Shown: positions 1 through 5,009 of the stretch, one piece after another
Numbering within the stretch: position 1 is the first letter of the stretch
How the letters are laid out: the number at the start of each line of letters is the position of its first letter
DNA from: Bradyrhizobium sp.
Lineage (GTDB): Bacteria > Pseudomonadota > Alphaproteobacteria > Rhizobiales > Xanthobacteraceae
NCBI GenBank assembly: GCA_028290165.1
Contig: JAQGKJ010000592.1
Coordinates: 1 to 5,009, forward strand
Reading direction: 5' to 3'
DNA: 5,009 bases
Position numbers and translations under genes: made by a program
Notes under the pieces: generated by a model
Told to the model about the DNA's origin: nothing
Database searches by the model: none
What the model saw: only the letters and a program-made list of their open reading frames with translations

Positions 1-1073
1 TCGGCTTCTATTTCGACAAGAAAATCGGTCCCGAGAAACGCTCGAACTACGCGCTGCGCGAAACCCTGCTGGCGGCCAAGCACAAGAGCCCGGGCGGCAC
101 CACCGCGGTTTCCACCTGCGGCGCCAATCCCGGCATGGTGTCCTGGTTCGTCAAGCAGGCGCTGCTCGACATCGCCCGCGACACCCATACAGAGGTCAAC
201 GAGCCGAAGAGCCGCGAAGGCTGGGGCCAGCTCGCCCACAAGCTCGGCGTCAAGGGCATCCATATCGCCGAACGCGACACACAGCGCTCGAAGCGGCCGA
301 AGCCCATGAACCAGTTCGTCAACACCTGGTCGGTGGAAGGTTTTGTGTCCGAAGGCATGCAGCCGGCCGAACTCGGCTGGGGCACCCACGAGAAGTGGAT
401 GCCGGATAATGGCCGCACCCACGACTACGGCTGCGGCGCCGCGATCTACCTGCTGCAGCCCGGCGCCAACACCCGCGTTCGCTCATGGTGCCCGACGCCG
501 GGCGCGCAATACGGCTTCCTCGTCACCCACAACGAGTCGATCTCGATCGCGGACTATTTCACCGTGCGCGACGGCGGCAATGTGATCTACCGGCCTACGT
601 GCCACTACGCCTATCACCCCGCCAACGACGCCGTGCTGTCGCTGCACGAGATGTTCGGCGCCACCGGCAAGATGCAGCCGAAATGGCACATTCTGGACGA
701 GAACGAGATCGAGGACGGCATCGACGAACTCGGCGTGCTGCTCTACGGCCATGGCAAGAACGCCTATTGGTACGGCTCGCAGCTCTCGATCGAGGAAACC
801 CGCGCGATCGCGCCCTACCAGAACGCCACCGGCATGCAGGTGTCCTCCGCCGTGCTCGCCGGCATGGTGTGGGCGCTGGAAAATCCGAACGCCGGCATCG
901 TCGAGGCCGACGAACTGGATTTCCGCCGCTGCCTCGAAATCCAGATGCCGTATCTCGGCCCGGTGAAGGGATTTTATACCGACTGGACACCGCTCTCGGA
1001 TCGCCCCGGATTGTTTCCGGAAGATATCGACGAAAGCGATCCCTGGCAGTTCAGGAACGTGCTGGTGCGGTGA
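1..1073 (+). CDS. hss: Homospermidine synthase, 5'-truncated by window edge
   Basis: Bacterial homospermidine synthase makes sym-homospermidine from putrescine (two putrescines, or spermidine plus putrescine) using tightly bound NAD+, in the cytoplasm. The reading frame is open from base 3 and ends at TGA 1071-1073, giving 356 residues. The Blastochloris viridis enzyme has about 477, so roughly 120 N-terminal residues, including the Rossmann nucleotide-binding start, lie outside the window. With an offset of 120, residues I recall as active-site residues of that enzyme fall in place: Asn42 (N162, in CGANPGM), Glu90 (E210), Trp109 (W229, the cation-pi tryptophan), Glu117 (E237), His176 and Glu178 (H296/E298, in THNES) and Asp241 (D361). 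The visible part therefore looks fully functional. It is the only + strand gene here and converges on the minus-strand genes. Its promoter and any ornithine/lysine decarboxylase partner would be upstream of the window. Identity is very likely; activity is inferred. Confidence 0.95.
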   Translation, partial: GFYFDKKIGPEKRSNYALRETLLAAKHKSPGGTTAVSTCGANPGMVSWFVKQALLDIARDTHTEVNEPKSREGWGQLAHKLGVKGIHIAERDTQRSKRPKPMNQFVNTWSVEGFVSEGMQPAELGWGTHEKWMPDNGRTHDYGCGAAIYLLQPGANTRVRSWCPTPGAQYGFLVTHNESISIADYFTVRDGGNVIYRPTCHYAYHPANDAVLSLHEMFGATGKMQPKWHILDENEIEDGIDELGVLLYGHGKNAYWYGSQLSIEETRAIAPYQNATGMQVSSAVLAGMVWALENPNAGIVEADELDFRRCLEIQMPYLGPVKGFYTDWTPLSDRPGLFPEDIDESDPWQFRNVLVR

Positions 1074-1092
1074 GGGAAGCACCCACTCTCAC

Positions 1093-1171
1093 CGTCTTGC
1101 CCGGCCTTGTGCTATCCACGTCCTTCGTTGAGGCCAAGACGTGGATGGCCGGGACAAGCCCGGCCATGACG
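1093..1171. repeat. Palindromic intergenic repeat A (REP-like)
   Basis: This is an imperfect inverted repeat just downstream of hss. The left arm is 1093-1122 and the right arm 1138-1171. The inner 9 bp (ATCCACGTC at 1114-1122 and GACGTGGAT at 1138-1146) pair perfectly around a 15-base loop. The right arm holds its own perfect 7-bp hairpin (GGCCGGG 1147-1153, CCCGGCC 1159-1165). Read on the minus strand it gives MAGLVPAIHVL, a peptide I recognise as a recurrent artefact of a dispersed repeat in Bradyrhizobium-like genomes. It may help end or protect transcripts between the convergent genes, but no T-run follows the stem, so it is not a classical intrinsic terminator. Confidence 0.8.
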
Positions 1172-1184
1172 AGTTTTGGCGATT

Positions 1185-1277
1185 TTAGGTCAGCGTCGTC
1201 TTCACGCTCGCCTCCAAGAGCCAGCCAACGATAAAAAGCAAGGCTGCCGTCCACACATCAGTGGGAGACCGTGTCGG
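1185..1277 (-). other. Possible remnant encoding a membrane helix
   Basis: In the 249-bp gap between hss and the next gene, the minus strand has an open stretch of 30 codons ending at TAA (1187-1185) and preceded by an in-frame TGA (1280-1278). It would encode a hydrophobic segment, AALLFIVGWLLEA, followed by SVKTTLT, which reads like the C-terminal membrane helix of a larger protein. A GTG at 1256-1254 is the only plausible start I see, and no Shine-Dalgarno sequence precedes it. It could be the decayed 3' end of a gene or chance. I see nothing else between repeat A and 1322. Confidence 0.2.
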
Positions 1278-1322
1278 TCAATCAGGGCCGCGACTGTGGA
1301 AACTGTGCCTCATATGAATCGC

Positions 1323-1685
1323 CTAGTCCCGGCTGGCGGTCCAGGTGCCGGAGCACAGATCGCCGTGCCAGGTACCGGAGCCGGAGGCGGCGGAGAGGTG
1401 TCCGAGGCCGTTGGCCCGCTTGATTCCACTGCTCATGACCACGCTGATGGCGCCGGTGTCTCCGACCCGCCCCGACGCATTGAACATGCCGCCGGCCGAA
1501 GCCACCTGGCCCTTCTCGATGGCAATCGGAATGCTCGCCCCGCTCGGGCAGTTCGGGCGGTTCGACGAGATCTGGACGTTCCAGTGGCCGTCATAGCCCG
1601 TCGACGCGAGGGCGGGAGAAATTGACATCACCGCAGCGGTCAGAATGACGCGACCGATGGAAATCGCTTTGCTGAAATTTTTCAT
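1323..1685 (-). CDS. Small secreted protein, function unknown
   Basis: This encodes 120 residues with a clear Sec signal peptide: KNFSK positive N-region, hydrophobic core at about 10-22, and a probable signal peptidase I site after Ala25-Leu26-Ala27. The mature part is about 93 residues, rich in Gly and Ser, with motifs YDGHWNV (31-37), an NCPSGAS segment, SGRVGDTG (71-78) and GSGTWHGDLCSGTW (102-115). It has two cysteines, Cys46 and Cys111, which could form a disulfide in the periplasm. The pattern of YDGxW near the start and SGxGxWxG...CsGxWxA at the end matches small periplasmic proteins that I recall as hypothetical in rhizobia; no function is known to me. The start ATG (1685-1683) is supported by a strong Shine-Dalgarno sequence. 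The gene stands alone, with a repeat-filled gap separating it from adc, and runs convergent to hss. That it is a real gene is likely from the signal peptide and ribosome site. Confidence 0.82.
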   Translation of the reverse strand: MKNFSKAISIGRVILTAAVMSISPALASTGYDGHWNVQISSNRPNCPSGASIPIAIEKGQVASAGGMFNASGRVGDTGAISVVMSSGIKRANGLGHLSAASGSGTWHGDLCSGTWTASRD

Positions 1686-1689
1686 GGCA

Positions 1690-1695
1690 CCCTCC
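1690..1695 (-). promoter_or_regulatory. Ribosome binding site of the secreted protein gene
   Basis: On the minus strand GGAGGG lies four bases before the ATG at 1685-1683. It is a near-perfect Shine-Dalgarno sequence and fixes this start for the signal-peptide reading. Confidence 0.75.
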
Positions 1696-1702
1696 AGTGG
1701 TT

Positions 1703-1751
1703 GATGTTCACGTTGTCACACGGCCGGAATGCCGCCGCCGTGACGAACATC
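1703..1751. repeat. Imperfect inverted repeat in the leader of the secreted protein gene
   Basis: GATGTTC (1703-1709) and GAACATC (1745-1751) pair perfectly. Further in, GTCAC (1715-1719) pairs with GTGAC (1740-1744), with a five-base bulge on one side, and the GC-rich centre can also pair. It begins 17 bases upstream of the start codon at 1683-1685, so it could be an operator or a 5' leader hairpin. No recognised regulator site is claimed. The stretch from about 1752 to 1932 shows no gene, promoter or repeat that I can support. Confidence 0.35.
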
Positions 1752-1932
1752 ACCAAGTTCCAAGCCTGCAATGGTGGTGGAAACGGCTGGCGCGAGCAGA
1801 GAATGACGCAGATCACACAGGCTCTTTGCCCCGGGGTCCTGGATGCCCGCTGGAGCCTGTCATCGAACCCGCCAAATGCGCAACCCGGTGGCGGGCACCA
1901 CGACCGGGCGAGGCGCGCGAAATGTTGGGCTC

Positions 1933-2034
1933 GTCATTCCGGGGCGATGCGCAGCATCGAACCCGGAATCTCGAGATTCCCCGATGCACAATTGCGCATC
2001 TGAGGTTCGCGTCTTCGACGCGCCCCGGAATGAC
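1933..2034. repeat. Palindromic intergenic repeat B
   Basis: This is a 102-bp element bounded by perfect 13-bp terminal inverted repeats, GTCATTCCGGGGC (1933-1945) and GCCCCGGAATGAC (2022-2034). Inside are a perfect 16-bp palindrome GGAATCTCGAGATTCC (1965-1980) and a CGCGTC-TTC-GACGCG hairpin (2008-2022) that overlaps the right terminal repeat by one base. I recognise the motif as a dispersed repeat that is frequent in Bradyrhizobium-type genomes and is often mistaken for coding sequence. It begins six bases after the adc stop codon in the direction of adc transcription, so it will be the 3' end of the adc transcript and may stabilise or terminate it. No U-tract follows. Confidence 0.85.
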
Positions 2035-2039
2035 AACTG

Positions 2040-2780
2040 CTACTTCTTCATATAATCGAACGCCACGCTGCCAAGCCCGAGCGTCAGATCGGCCTTATAA
2101 TGCAGCGCCGAGACCACCTCGCGCACCGGCAGCTTTGCCACGTCCGCAAGCGCGTGCGGGAACAGGCCGAGCGCCGCGGGGCCGGTCCACGCCTCTTTCA
2201 AGGTGATGTCCTCGAGATGGAAGCGCACCAACTCGCAGATCCGCGGGCTGCCGTCGACATGCGGAATGATCTTGAGAATGAAATTCGGCGCCTTCATGCC
2301 ATTCAGCACGGTGTCATGATCGACCGGGCGGTGCTTGTAGCCCATGGTGCCGGAAGCGCAGAGCACTGAGCCGTAATGCAGCGTTCCCACCAGCACGTCG
2401 CTCTCGACCTCGATCTTCGGCGATGCTCGCTTTTTGGGAAACCCCCACAGCTCACGGCCGCCGGCGATCGGCGCATCGTCGTCGAGATACATCGCATGCG
2501 TATAGGCGCCGTCCTCGCCGTTGAGGCGGACCGGGATCACCTGCCCGGTTTCGGTGTAATCGCCAAAACCGGTCGAATCGGGCATCCGGATGAATTCGTA
2601 TTTGACGACGGAGTCCGTGACCTCCAGCGGCTCCGGCACCACGGCGGCAAGCGCTTCCGGATCGGTGCGATAGGTGATGATGAAATATTCCCGGTTGTAG
2701 AAGCGATAGGGTCCCGGCGGGAACGATGGGCTGGTCAGCGGCATCGAGTAAGCGGTTCGCCTGATATCGTCGATTTTCAT
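2040..2780 (-). CDS. adc: Acetoacetate decarboxylase
   Basis: This cytoplasmic enzyme decarboxylates acetoacetate to acetone and CO2 through a Schiff base on a lysine. From the chosen start it has 246 residues, against 244 in the Clostridium acetobutylicum enzyme. The signature [10 protein letters not shown] (108-117) is present: Lys116 matches the catalytic Lys115 and Lys117 the neighbouring Lys116 that lowers its pKa. Arg30, Glu62 and Glu77 match Arg29, Glu61 and Glu76 of the clostridial active site, all with the same offset of one. The start is taken as ATG 2780-2778 ([10 protein letters not shown]) because GAGG lies six bases before it; an in-frame ATG four codons upstream has a much weaker ribosome site. 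The gene is flanked on both sides by repeat-rich gaps, so it is probably transcribed alone. In this group it would serve ketone-body or poly-3-hydroxybutyrate breakdown, but no such partner gene is in the window. Related Adc-superfamily members can have other substrates; the full set of residues argues for true Adc. Confidence 0.95.
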   Translation of the reverse strand: MKIDDIRRTAYSMPLTSPSFPPGPYRFYNREYFIITYRTDPEALAAVVPEPLEVTDSVVKYEFIRMPDSTGFGDYTETGQVIPVRLNGEDGAYTHAMYLDDDAPIAGGRELWGFPKKRASPKIEVESDVLVGTLHYGSVLCASGTMGYKHRPVDHDTVLNGMKAPNFILKIIPHVDGSPRICELVRFHLEDITLKEAWTGPAALGLFPHALADVAKLPVREVVSALHYKADLTLGLGSVAFDYMKK

Positions 2781-2786
2781 TGTCTG

Positions 2787-2790
2787 CCTC
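2787..2790 (-). promoter_or_regulatory. Ribosome binding site deciding the adc start
   Basis: GAGG on the minus strand, six bases before ATG 2780-2778, favours this start over the in-frame ATG at 2792-2790. Confidence 0.6.
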
Positions 2791-2902
2791 ATCTGCTGCC
2801 ACGCCTTGGCGGACTATGCGGCAGCTCACGGCAACAATCGAGGCTGTAAAATCGGCAGGATGACTCAAAACATCGCCAGACGTCATTGCCCCGTCACACC
2901 GG

Positions 2903-2915
2903 CCTCATGGTGAGG
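2903..2915. repeat. Short palindrome, possible partial copy of repeat C
   Basis: CCTCA-TGG-TGAGG is a perfect small hairpin, followed by AGCGCGCC. It resembles the end of repeat C, which starts 17 bases further on, and looks like a truncated copy or an extra arm of that element. The stretch 2793-2902 before it shows no gene and no clear promoter. Confidence 0.45.
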
Positions 2916-2931
2916 AGCGCGCCGGGAAATA

Positions 2932-3047
2932 CCGACCTCATCCTGAGGAACTTGCGAAGCAAGCGTCTCGAAGGATGGACACAGCGCCCGGACTCGCGGC
3001 CATCCTTCGAGACGCGCGCAAGGGCGCGCTTCTCAGGATGGGGTCGG
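2932..3047. repeat. Palindromic intergenic repeat C
   Basis: This is a 116-bp inverted repeat. The outer arms 2932-2947 and 3032-3047 match at 15 of 16 positions, and the inner arms GCGTCTCGAAGGATGG (2963-2978) and CCATCCTTCGAGACGC (3000-3015) match perfectly over 16 bp. Between outer and inner arms each side carries its own small hairpin (CTTGC-GAA-GCAAG at 2951-2963; GCGCGC...GCGCGC around 3014-3029), so a single strand could fold into a branched structure. I recognise the core as a dispersed repeat of Bradyrhizobium-like genomes. It lies between the small membrane protein stop and adc, and probably separates their transcripts. Confidence 0.85.
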
Positions 3048-3092
3048 AGATTTATTCACAGGCTTTCAGGATGGGATCGCCCGACGAGGCGT

Positions 3093-3428
3093 CTACTTTT
3101 GCTGGATCGGCGCCGCCGTCTTTTCGGCCGGAGCAGACGGCAGCGCCGGGGTGGCGCCTGCCTTTTGCGCCTCGGCATCGGGACGGGCAGGTTGCGGTGG
3201 AATCTCGCTTGGCCGCGCGCCAGTCGTCGCTGGCTCAGTGGGCGCAGATGGTTTGGTTTCCGCGCCTGGTGTCGACTGCAACGGTTGCGTCGCCTGGGCC
3301 ATCTCCTGCGGATGGCGCTCTGCGAGCTGGACCAGCGAAAGACCGGATAGGGCAACCCCCGCCACGACCAATGCGCCTGCGAGGAGCATCTCCATCCTGT
3401 AAGCGCGCTTGCTGTCGTCCGGGTTCAT
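3093..3428 (-). CDS. Small single-pass membrane protein with Pro/Ala-rich tail
   Basis: This encodes 111 residues of unknown function. The first 12 residues are charged (MNPDDSKRAYRM), followed by one strong hydrophobic helix at about 13-34 (MLLAGALVVAGVALSGLSLV). From about 42 to the end the chain is low-complexity, rich in Pro, Ala, Thr, Gln and Glu, with no cysteine, and probably disordered. No cleavage site is evident, so the helix is more likely an anchor than a signal peptide, with the tail probably in the periplasm (orientation inferred). The start ATG (3428-3426) has a modest GGCGGA five bases upstream. The gene follows the WD40 gene by 58 bp on the same strand and may be in the same transcript, though a hairpin lies in the gap. 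The compositional bias makes homology hard to judge; the helix and position support a real gene. Confidence 0.7.
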   Translation of the reverse strand: MNPDDSKRAYRMEMLLAGALVVAGVALSGLSLVQLAERHPQEMAQATQPLQSTPGAETKPSAPTEPATTGARPSEIPPQPARPDAEAQKAGATPALPSAPAEKTAAPIQQK

Positions 3429-3462
3429 GATTGTCCGCCTTGGTTCGGGACATCAACGGGCG

Positions 3463-3481
3463 CGGGAACACATAGTTCCCG
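3463..3481. promoter_or_regulatory. Perfect hairpin between the WD40 and membrane protein genes
   Basis: CGGGAAC-ACATA-GTTCCCG is a 7-bp perfect stem with a 5-base loop, starting six bases after the WD40 stop codon. No U-tract follows on the minus strand, so it is not a standard intrinsic terminator. It could be an operator, a processing site or a weak attenuator between the two genes. Confidence 0.4.
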
Positions 3482-3486
3482 GGGCC

Positions 3487-4506
3487 CTACAGCTCCAGCA
3501 GGCCTGCATCGCCATCTTCCGCGGCGAACGCCAATAGCGTGCCCTTGGCGTTCCAGGCCAGCGCCGAGACCGGCGCGGGGCCGTTCCGGCGCACCAGGAT
3601 TTCGGCGCCGTCGCTCAGCCGCACCATCAAAATGGTGCCGTCGCTGTAGCCGGTGGCGAGGATATCCTGCTTCGGATGGCAGGCGACCATGGCGACACGC
3701 GCCTGCATGGGCGCCAGCATTGCGGGCTCCTTGCCCATCGGGCCGTCCTTGCTGCCAAACGGCCACATGATGACGGCGTCGGCGCCCGAGGTTGCCAGCG
3801 CCTTGCCGCCGACACTCCACGACGTCGACCGGACGCGGCTAGGATAGCCGGTCATGCGCATGTGCCGGCTATCGGCGAGCCGCCAGCCATGCAGCGCCGG
3901 CTCGTGCATCGCGGTCACCAGAAACTTGTTGTCCGGGCTGAAGGTGACGGAAAGATGCGAGCCCGCCCATTCCAGGACTTCGGGCTTCGCCGCCATATTG
4001 GGAAACCACAAGGTCACGCCGTTATAATGCGCGACCGCAACGCGAAGGCCCTTTGGCGCAAACGCCAGCCCGCCGACGGTCGAGGGCGCCTCGAGCGATT
4101 TTTCCTCGCCCTTGCCGCTGCGGACAAAGGCGGTCTTGCCGGCCGACCACGCGAAGGCGCCATCGGGATGCAGCGCGACGTTGTCGATCCAGCGCCGTTT
4201 CGGGTCGGTCGCAAGCAACGTGACCTCGCCTTGCGCGTCGAGCGCCACCAGCCTGCCGTCATCGCCACCCATGACGAGGCGCTCGCCGTCCGCTGTCGCG
4301 CACAAAATGCCGCCGCTGTGGACGGGAGCCTGCGAAATTTCGCCTTCGGTGCTCACCAGGAAGACATTTTCCTCGGCGCCGACGAAGGCCGCGTGCTCGC
4401 CGAGAAAATGCACGGAGGTAACGGGCACGCCGATCTTGACCGGCCGCACCAGGTCGGTGACTGAGGCGATGGAGGCTGGATTGTCGCCCGGATCGAACTG
4501 GCTCAT
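3487..4506 (-). CDS. WD40 beta-propeller protein paired with a CobW-type GTPase
   Basis: This encodes 339 residues with no signal peptide or membrane helix, so it is cytoplasmic. Most of the chain is a series of WD40-like units of about 40 residues, each with a hydrophobic strand, a turn such as SPDNK, APKG or HPKQ, then a second strand ending in a D-G-x-[IVL] type motif. Units centre near residues 40, 78, 118, 156, 197, 236, 283 and 325, consistent with a seven- or eight-bladed propeller filling the protein. Clear examples are LAFAPKGLRVAVA (147-159), VTFSPDNKFLVTA (187-199) and ILATGYSDGTILMVRL (282-297). Such propellers usually serve as protein-binding platforms; no catalytic motif is seen. 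The ATG start at 4506-4504 shares its A with the TGA of the upstream GTPase gene. A GTG directly before it (4509-4507) is an alternative start adding one residue. No good Shine-Dalgarno sequence is visible, which fits translational coupling. The role is inferred to be tied to the GTPase. Confidence 0.88.
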   Translation of the reverse strand: MSQFDPGDNPASIASVTDLVRPVKIGVPVTSVHFLGEHAAFVGAEENVFLVSTEGEISQAPVHSGGILCATADGERLVMGGDDGRLVALDAQGEVTLLATDPKRRWIDNVALHPDGAFAWSAGKTAFVRSGKGEEKSLEAPSTVGGLAFAPKGLRVAVAHYNGVTLWFPNMAAKPEVLEWAGSHLSVTFSPDNKFLVTAMHEPALHGWRLADSRHMRMTGYPSRVRSTSWSVGGKALATSGADAVIMWPFGSKDGPMGKEPAMLAPMQARVAMVACHPKQDILATGYSDGTILMVRLSDGAEILVRRNGPAPVSALAWNAKGTLLAFAAEDGDAGLLEL

Positions 4507-5009
4507 CACGTCGTGATACAGCGCTCAAAACCGTCGCGGATCATCTGCTCGGGCAGTTCGCGGCCGATGAAGACGAGACGGCTTTCGCGCGGCTCGCCGT
4601 CCTTCCAGCGGCGCTGGTGATCGCCCTCCAGCATCATGTGCACGCCCTGAAAGACATAGCGGTCGTCGTCGTCTGTGAAGGCTAAAATGCCCTTCGAGCG
4701 CAGGATCTTCTGGCCCTCGCTTGCGACGAGGTCTTGCAGCCAGGGCATGAACTTGGTGGCATCGAGCGGCTGGTCCGATCGCAGCGACAGCGATTGCATG
4801 TCCTCGTCATGGTAATGCTTCAAGCCGCCATGGCTGTGGCCGTGATCGTGGTCATGATCATGGCCGTTGTGATGATCGTGATCGTGATCATCGCCGCCGT
4901 CGAGAAATTCCGGTTCGAGCTCGAGGATGCGGTCGAGATCAAAGGCGCCGCGCTCCAGTACGTCCGACAGCGCGACCTGGCAGCGCTCGGTGCGGTGCAG
5001 TTTTGCGTA
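4506..5009 (-). CDS. COG0523/CobW-family GTPase (probable zinc metallochaperone), C-terminal part
   Basis: The frame is open from the window edge (5009) to TGA 4508-4506, giving 167 C-terminal residues; the N-terminal G domain with its P-loop and CxCC motif is outside. Visible parts are the end of the GTPase region (HRTERCQVALSDVLERGAFD), then a His/Asp-rich loop at fragment residues 40-60 with ten histidines in 19 residues (42-60) and two more at 65 and 67. The CobW C-terminal domain follows from about 73, with the family hallmarks GQKILRSKGILAF (99-111), RYVFQGVH (117-124) and SRLVFIGREL (143-152). Such proteins are GTP-dependent metal chaperones or insertases, acting for example in zinc supply to client enzymes (ZNG1/YeiR/ZigA type); CobW itself is linked to cobalamin synthesis. 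Zinc is inferred from the His loop. No cobalamin gene is visible nearby. A Zur site, if present, would be upstream of the window. Confidence 0.92.
   Translation of the reverse strand, partial: YAKLHRTERCQVALSDVLERGAFDLDRILELEPEFLDGGDDHDHDHHNGHDHDHDHGHSHGGLKHYHDEDMQSLSLRSDQPLDATKFMPWLQDLVASEGQKILRSKGILAFTDDDDRYVFQGVHMMLEGDHQRRWKDGEPRESRLVFIGRELPEQMIRDGFERCITT
4830..4886 (-). repeat. Low-complexity codon tract encoding the His/Asp loop
   Basis: On the + strand this reads as runs of GTG, ATG and ATC triplets, which are CAC/CAT and GAT on the coding strand. It encodes alternating His and Asp inside the CobW-family GTPase. The repeated triplets make the loop prone to length change between strains. 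Confidence 0.7.

Noticed and set aside
47..418. Minus-strand open frame of 123 codons opposite hss
   Set aside because: It lies fully antisense to a strongly supported hss frame with all expected active-site residues; it is a shadow of GC-rich codon use.
1093..1171. Intrinsic terminator of hss
   Set aside because: Stable stems are present but no T-run follows any of them on the plus strand, so only a general repeat is called.
485..1234. Plus-strand open frame of 249 codons overlapping the end of hss
   Set aside because: It is Arg-rich, out of frame with hss and runs on through repeat A; it has the composition of a shifted frame.
1758..1762. EcfG-type general stress promoter (GGAAC on the minus strand) for the secreted protein gene
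   Set aside because: No CGTT-like -10 element is found 16-17 bases downstream.
1697..2206. Plus-strand open frame of 169 codons
   Set aside because: It spans the leader of the secreted protein gene, all of repeat B and the antisense of adc; the translation is low-complexity and matches no family I know.
2886..3430. Plus-strand open frames over repeat C and the small membrane protein gene
   Set aside because: They are Arg/Trp-rich translations of the palindromic repeat and of the antisense strand. The minus-strand frame has a proper membrane helix and start context instead.
3463..3481. LexA-type SOS operator
   Set aside because: The alphaproteobacterial box is GTTC-N7-GTTC and the Gram-positive box has GAAC-N4-GTTC; this site has a spacer of five and sits between genes, so neither fits.
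3676..4464. Plus-strand open frame of 262 codons
   Set aside because: It is entirely antisense to the WD40 gene, whose repeats are clear; the plus-strand translation has no recognisable domain.
4830..4886. Tandem repeat or CRISPR-like array
   Set aside because: The periodicity is that of His and Asp codons within an open GTPase reading frame; there are no spacers.

Overview
The window looks like chromosome from a GC-rich alphaproteobacterium of the Bradyrhizobium/Rhodopseudomonas type (order Hyphomicrobiales). The reasons are the codon use, an alphaproteobacterial-type homospermidine synthase, and three kinds of palindromic intergenic repeat that I recognise from Bradyrhizobium-like genomes. 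One of these gives the familiar spurious peptide MAGLVPAIHVL when read on the minus strand. The assignment is by recall and was not searched.

Layout: the + strand carries one gene, the 3' three quarters of hss (homospermidine synthase, ending at 1073). Everything else reads on the minus strand and converges on hss. In transcription order from the right edge: the C-terminal part of a COG0523/CobW-family GTPase with a His/Asp-rich metal-binding loop (4506-5009, cut by the window edge); a WD40 beta-propeller protein whose start overlaps the GTPase stop by one base (3487-4506); after 58 bp containing a hairpin, a small single-pass membrane protein with a Pro/Ala-rich tail (3093-3428); after a repeat-filled gap, acetoacetate decarboxylase adc (2040-2780); after another repeat-filled gap, a small secreted protein (1323-1685).

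Genes and context: hss (polyamine synthesis) and adc (acetoacetate to acetone and CO2) are separate metabolic genes with their catalytic residues intact in the visible sequence. The only clear functional unit is the GTPase-WD40 pair, which is probably translationally coupled and may work together in zinc or other metal allocation. The role of the propeller is not known to me. The three larger gaps (1074-1322, 1686-2039, 2781-3092) hold palindromic repeats and no gene I can support, apart from a weak trace of a membrane-helix coding remnant at 1185-1277. I see no CRISPR array, RNA gene, transposase, phage gene or defence system. This is mostly an ordinary housekeeping region. The points most worth a second look are the GTPase-WD40 coupling and the repeat families.
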